From: QFOX01 sp033763655
GTDB lineage: Bacteria > Pseudomonadota > Alphaproteobacteria > Rickettsiales > UBA3002
Direction: 5' to 3'
Assembly: GCA_033763655.1 (NCBI GenBank)
Contig: JANRKD010000020.1
Coordinates: 1-32,125, forward strand
DNA length: 32,125 nucleotides
The notes under the pieces were generated by a model that was not told where the DNA came from, searched no databases, and saw only the letters and a list, made by a program, of their open reading frames with translations. A program made the translations under genes and the position numbers. Below are positions 30,039 through 32,125 of this stretch, piece after piece; position 1 is the stretch's first letter; each line of letters opens with the position of its first letter.

Positions 30039-32018
30039 TTACCCGCGGTAGGATTCCTCGCTATGGCGGTTATTACGGTGACGCGACTCACGTGCAGCAT
30101 GCCCGCCGCGCTCCTGCGCTGCGTGCCGATGACGGTTACTGTGATGACGCGCTTCATGCGTTGCATACCCCTCGTCGTCGCGCTCATCGCCTTCCTCGCG
30201 CCCCTCCTCACGGTCGTCGTCGCGCGGGCGATCATCATCAGCAGCTAATTGCTTGCGCCCTTTTTGAAGGATGGTTCCAAAATGCTGTTTGTCGCCCTTG
30301 ATCTCGCTACCAACGGCCACCGCCAGCAGCACCCGATCAACACCATGGGCGCGCGCCGCGCTTGATTTTAAATCATGCACTGCGGCTAGCCCCTCAGCAC
30401 CAATTTTATCTGCTGCTGCTTTAAGCTGCTTAATTTCGCTGTTAGCGAGGCCAAAATCCCTAAGCGCCGCATCACCCAGCGCGACCGCCCCGACAATTCC
30501 TTCGGCAATATGCGTATCGAGCTCCTTGGCGATTCGCTCATCAACAGCCTTGCTTTCTTTCTCCGATATCCCGAATTGCTGGCGCACCCCATGCGGAATC
30601 AGTGCAATAGCAATTTCCCGCTCTTCACCCTGCAGGGCGGCGAATGCCTGTTTTCCCTCTTTTTCATCGTACGGCGCATCATCCCAGAATTTCTTGGGGT
30701 CCGTGACATGCTGCTGCACGGCTTTTGCAGTGTGATGCTCAATAATCGCCTCGACTTCATCGGCACTGGCAATTAACCGCCCCTTATTACGGATAATTTT
30801 GCCACCGCCGACGTAATTCACCAGCGACAGCGCGCTAATGTCGCCCTTAACGAGCGCAGCAGCGAGGGGCTTGGCCGCAGCGATAACATTTTCTTTCAGC
30901 GCGTCGCGGATCTCGGCATAGTCGGGGCGCATCGTTGCCATATCACGTTGATGCTGGATCATAATCTCGGCCACATACGCTTCCAACGACAGCGATCTTC
31001 CCCGGTTTGGCAGTTGGAAGCTCCGTGGTATTGGCTCATTGCCAAGCTGTTCTTGCAAATTCACTACCATATCCAACGCCGTATAGGGGGTGCTGAACAT
31101 CCGCTTCAGGCGACGGGCACTTGATTCCACCATTTTATTGGCAATCGTCGTCAGCGCGGCGTTGGAACCGAACACTCCGGCAAATCCATCGAGCTTAAAG
31201 CCTTCGTCTTTCCTGTTGCCGCGTTCCTGTGCTGCGCGCGTATTTCTAATCGCCGATTGAACTCGACCATCCGCTTCATATCGCGCGACATGCTCGTGGG
31301 TCACATCGTCCGCATTAACGCCAGCCACCTCGGAAATGGTTTCCCTGTGCTTTTTGGCCACATCGCTAAAGAAGTGCTCTTTTTCGATGGTTTTTATATC
31401 CTCACCACGCCGCAGCGCCTGGATGGCATTGCGCTCATGGATCCATATGTTGGGGGCCACTTTGGCAAGCGCGGGGAGAATCAGCCCGGTCAGCTCGGAA
31501 TGGTTGATCTTTGTCCTGCGCCAGCGGTCATAGGCGATCATTTCGTTCTGTTCGAGCGTCACCCCATGATAGGCCGACATCCCGTGTTTTCCCTTGATCT
31601 CGTCAAGCACCGGCGCGAGATGCCGCACCTTCTCGCGCAGTTCATCCTGTTGCTTGCCCCAAAGCTTGTAGGCATCCGTAATCGAGGGCATGGCATAGAT
31701 GCCGGCATTCACCGCAAACGTTACACCTGCTGCCACACGGTTGAGCGCGGTGGGGGCGAGATGCCCCTTCCCGTGCTGGATGATTGTCTCATAGGTTCTT
31801 GGCGTGAGATATTTGGTGATGCTGCCAATGAAGGTATTGTACGTAACCTCCACCATATTGGCGATGGAGCTATCCATCTCAATGAGGCCAAACAGCTTCT
31901 TGGTATCTTCGCCCTCTCTGTAGTTGTGGCGATCCAGCGCATCGACGCCTTTGCTCAAACTATCGAGCAATAGCTTGTTGACATCGTCTTTCCCAACGCT
32001 CTGGCCGTGTTCACTCAT
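30039..32018 (-). CDS. Unknown 659-aa protein with charged His/Arg-rich tail, Pho-box-like promoter
   Basis: 659 residues from the ATG at 32018, with AAGGA 10 bases upstream; a GTG 6 codons earlier overlaps that site. No family recognised. The protein is hydrophilic and mostly helical, with one Ala/Val-rich segment (about 95-110, RVAAGVTFAVNAGIYAM). The last 75 residues are very charged: DDDRPRDDDREEGREEGDER, then His/Arg-rich repeats (HEARHHSNRHRH, RESRHRNNRHSEESYRG). The tail could bind nucleic acid, metal or phosphate-rich polymers, but this is inference. No signal peptide. It is transcribed alone; the next promoter follows directly. Confidence 0.78.
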   Translation of the reverse strand: MSEHGQSVGKDDVNKLLLDSLSKGVDALDRHNYREGEDTKKLFGLIEMDSSIANMVEVTYNTFIGSITKYLTPRTYETIIQHGKGHLAPTALNRVAAGVTFAVNAGIYAMPSITDAYKLWGKQQDELREKVRHLAPVLDEIKGKHGMSAYHGVTLEQNEMIAYDRWRRTKINHSELTGLILPALAKVAPNIWIHERNAIQALRRGEDIKTIEKEHFFSDVAKKHRETISEVAGVNADDVTHEHVARYEADGRVQSAIRNTRAAQERGNRKDEGFKLDGFAGVFGSNAALTTIANKMVESSARRLKRMFSTPYTALDMVVNLQEQLGNEPIPRSFQLPNRGRSLSLEAYVAEIMIQHQRDMATMRPDYAEIRDALKENVIAAAKPLAAALVKGDISALSLVNYVGGGKIIRNKGRLIASADEVEAIIEHHTAKAVQQHVTDPKKFWDDAPYDEKEGKQAFAALQGEEREIAIALIPHGVRQQFGISEKESKAVDERIAKELDTHIAEGIVGAVALGDAALRDFGLANSEIKQLKAAADKIGAEGLAAVHDLKSSAARAHGVDRVLLAVAVGSEIKGDKQHFGTILQKGRKQLAADDDRPRDDDREEGREEGDERDDEGYATHEARHHSNRHRHAAQERGGHAARESRHRNNRHSEESYRG

Positions 32019-32041
32019 AACATTACAATCCTTCACTTCGC

Positions 32042-32087
32042 ACTATACGCCATTGCGCATGGCCGTTGTGTGACAGTTGTGTGAAAG
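32042..32087 (-). promoter_or_regulatory. Pho-box-like promoter of the gene at 30039-32018
   Basis: Minus strand: CTTTCAC (32087-32081), ACAA, CTGTCAC (32076-32070), ACAA, CGGCCAT (32065-32059), 11 bases, -10 TATAGT (32047-32042). Three units at an exact 11-base pitch; the best-formed array of the six. Confidence 0.7.
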
Positions 32088-32125
32088 TTTAGCCCTTACC
32101 CACGCCTCACGGCCCGAACGCCGCC

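Noticed and set aside
1..32125. CRISPR array, rRNA, insertion sequence
   Set aside because: No regularly spaced repeats, no rRNA-like segment and no transposase or IS-type terminal repeats were seen on either strand.

Overview
The window reads as chromosomal DNA of a GC-rich, flagellated alphaproteobacterium. The evidence is the flagellar gene order (fliL-fliM-DUF6468-motE-like diverging from flgF-flgG-flgA-flgH), the short alphaproteobacterial-type Hfq with hflX behind it, a tail-tip gene set of the Rhodobacter gene-transfer-agent (GTA) type, and a CtrA-like half-site pair. A genus cannot be assigned from sequence alone; a Rhodospirillales-like or related lineage is my inference.

Layout. 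1-573: visibly AT-richer end holding the tail of a GIY-YIG nuclease gene and a small membrane protein. 682-7409: flagellar region. Two good sigma-54 (-24/-12) promoters are readable, one in front of fliM and one in front of flgF. 7626-10212: small unknown genes and an ArsR-type regulator. 10482-12884: lon, divergent from a lone prepilin-like gene (13007-13816). 14122-15681: hfq-hflX. 15678-16444: a pair of small glycine-rich membrane proteins. 16559-26876: lysis and tail-tip module on the minus strand (lysozyme, 3-TM holin, small coiled-coil membrane protein, DUF2793 fibre, megatron-like protein, NlpC/P60 peptidase, DUF2335, DUF2163 hub, DUF2460 distal tail), with two plus-strand cargo genes. 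No capsid, terminase or tape-measure gene lies next to it. 26977-32018: three unknown genes, the two longest coding for 619 and 659 residues, each transcribed alone on the minus strand.

The most interesting signal is regulatory. Six promoters scattered over 24 kb (in front of the genes starting at 7958, 8873, 16444, 27990, 29936 and 32018) carry direct repeats of a TTGTCAC/CTGTCAT type at an 11-bp pitch. In five of them the array is followed 10-11 bp later by a -10 hexamer. This is the architecture of a Pho box or of a site for another OmpR/PhoB-class regulator. All genes behind these promoters are of unknown function, so the window may show part of an undescribed regulon.

Two intrinsic terminators point to the minus strand where no minus-strand gene exists (8636-8667 and 13847-13877). 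They suggest two small RNAs, one of them directly upstream of hfq.
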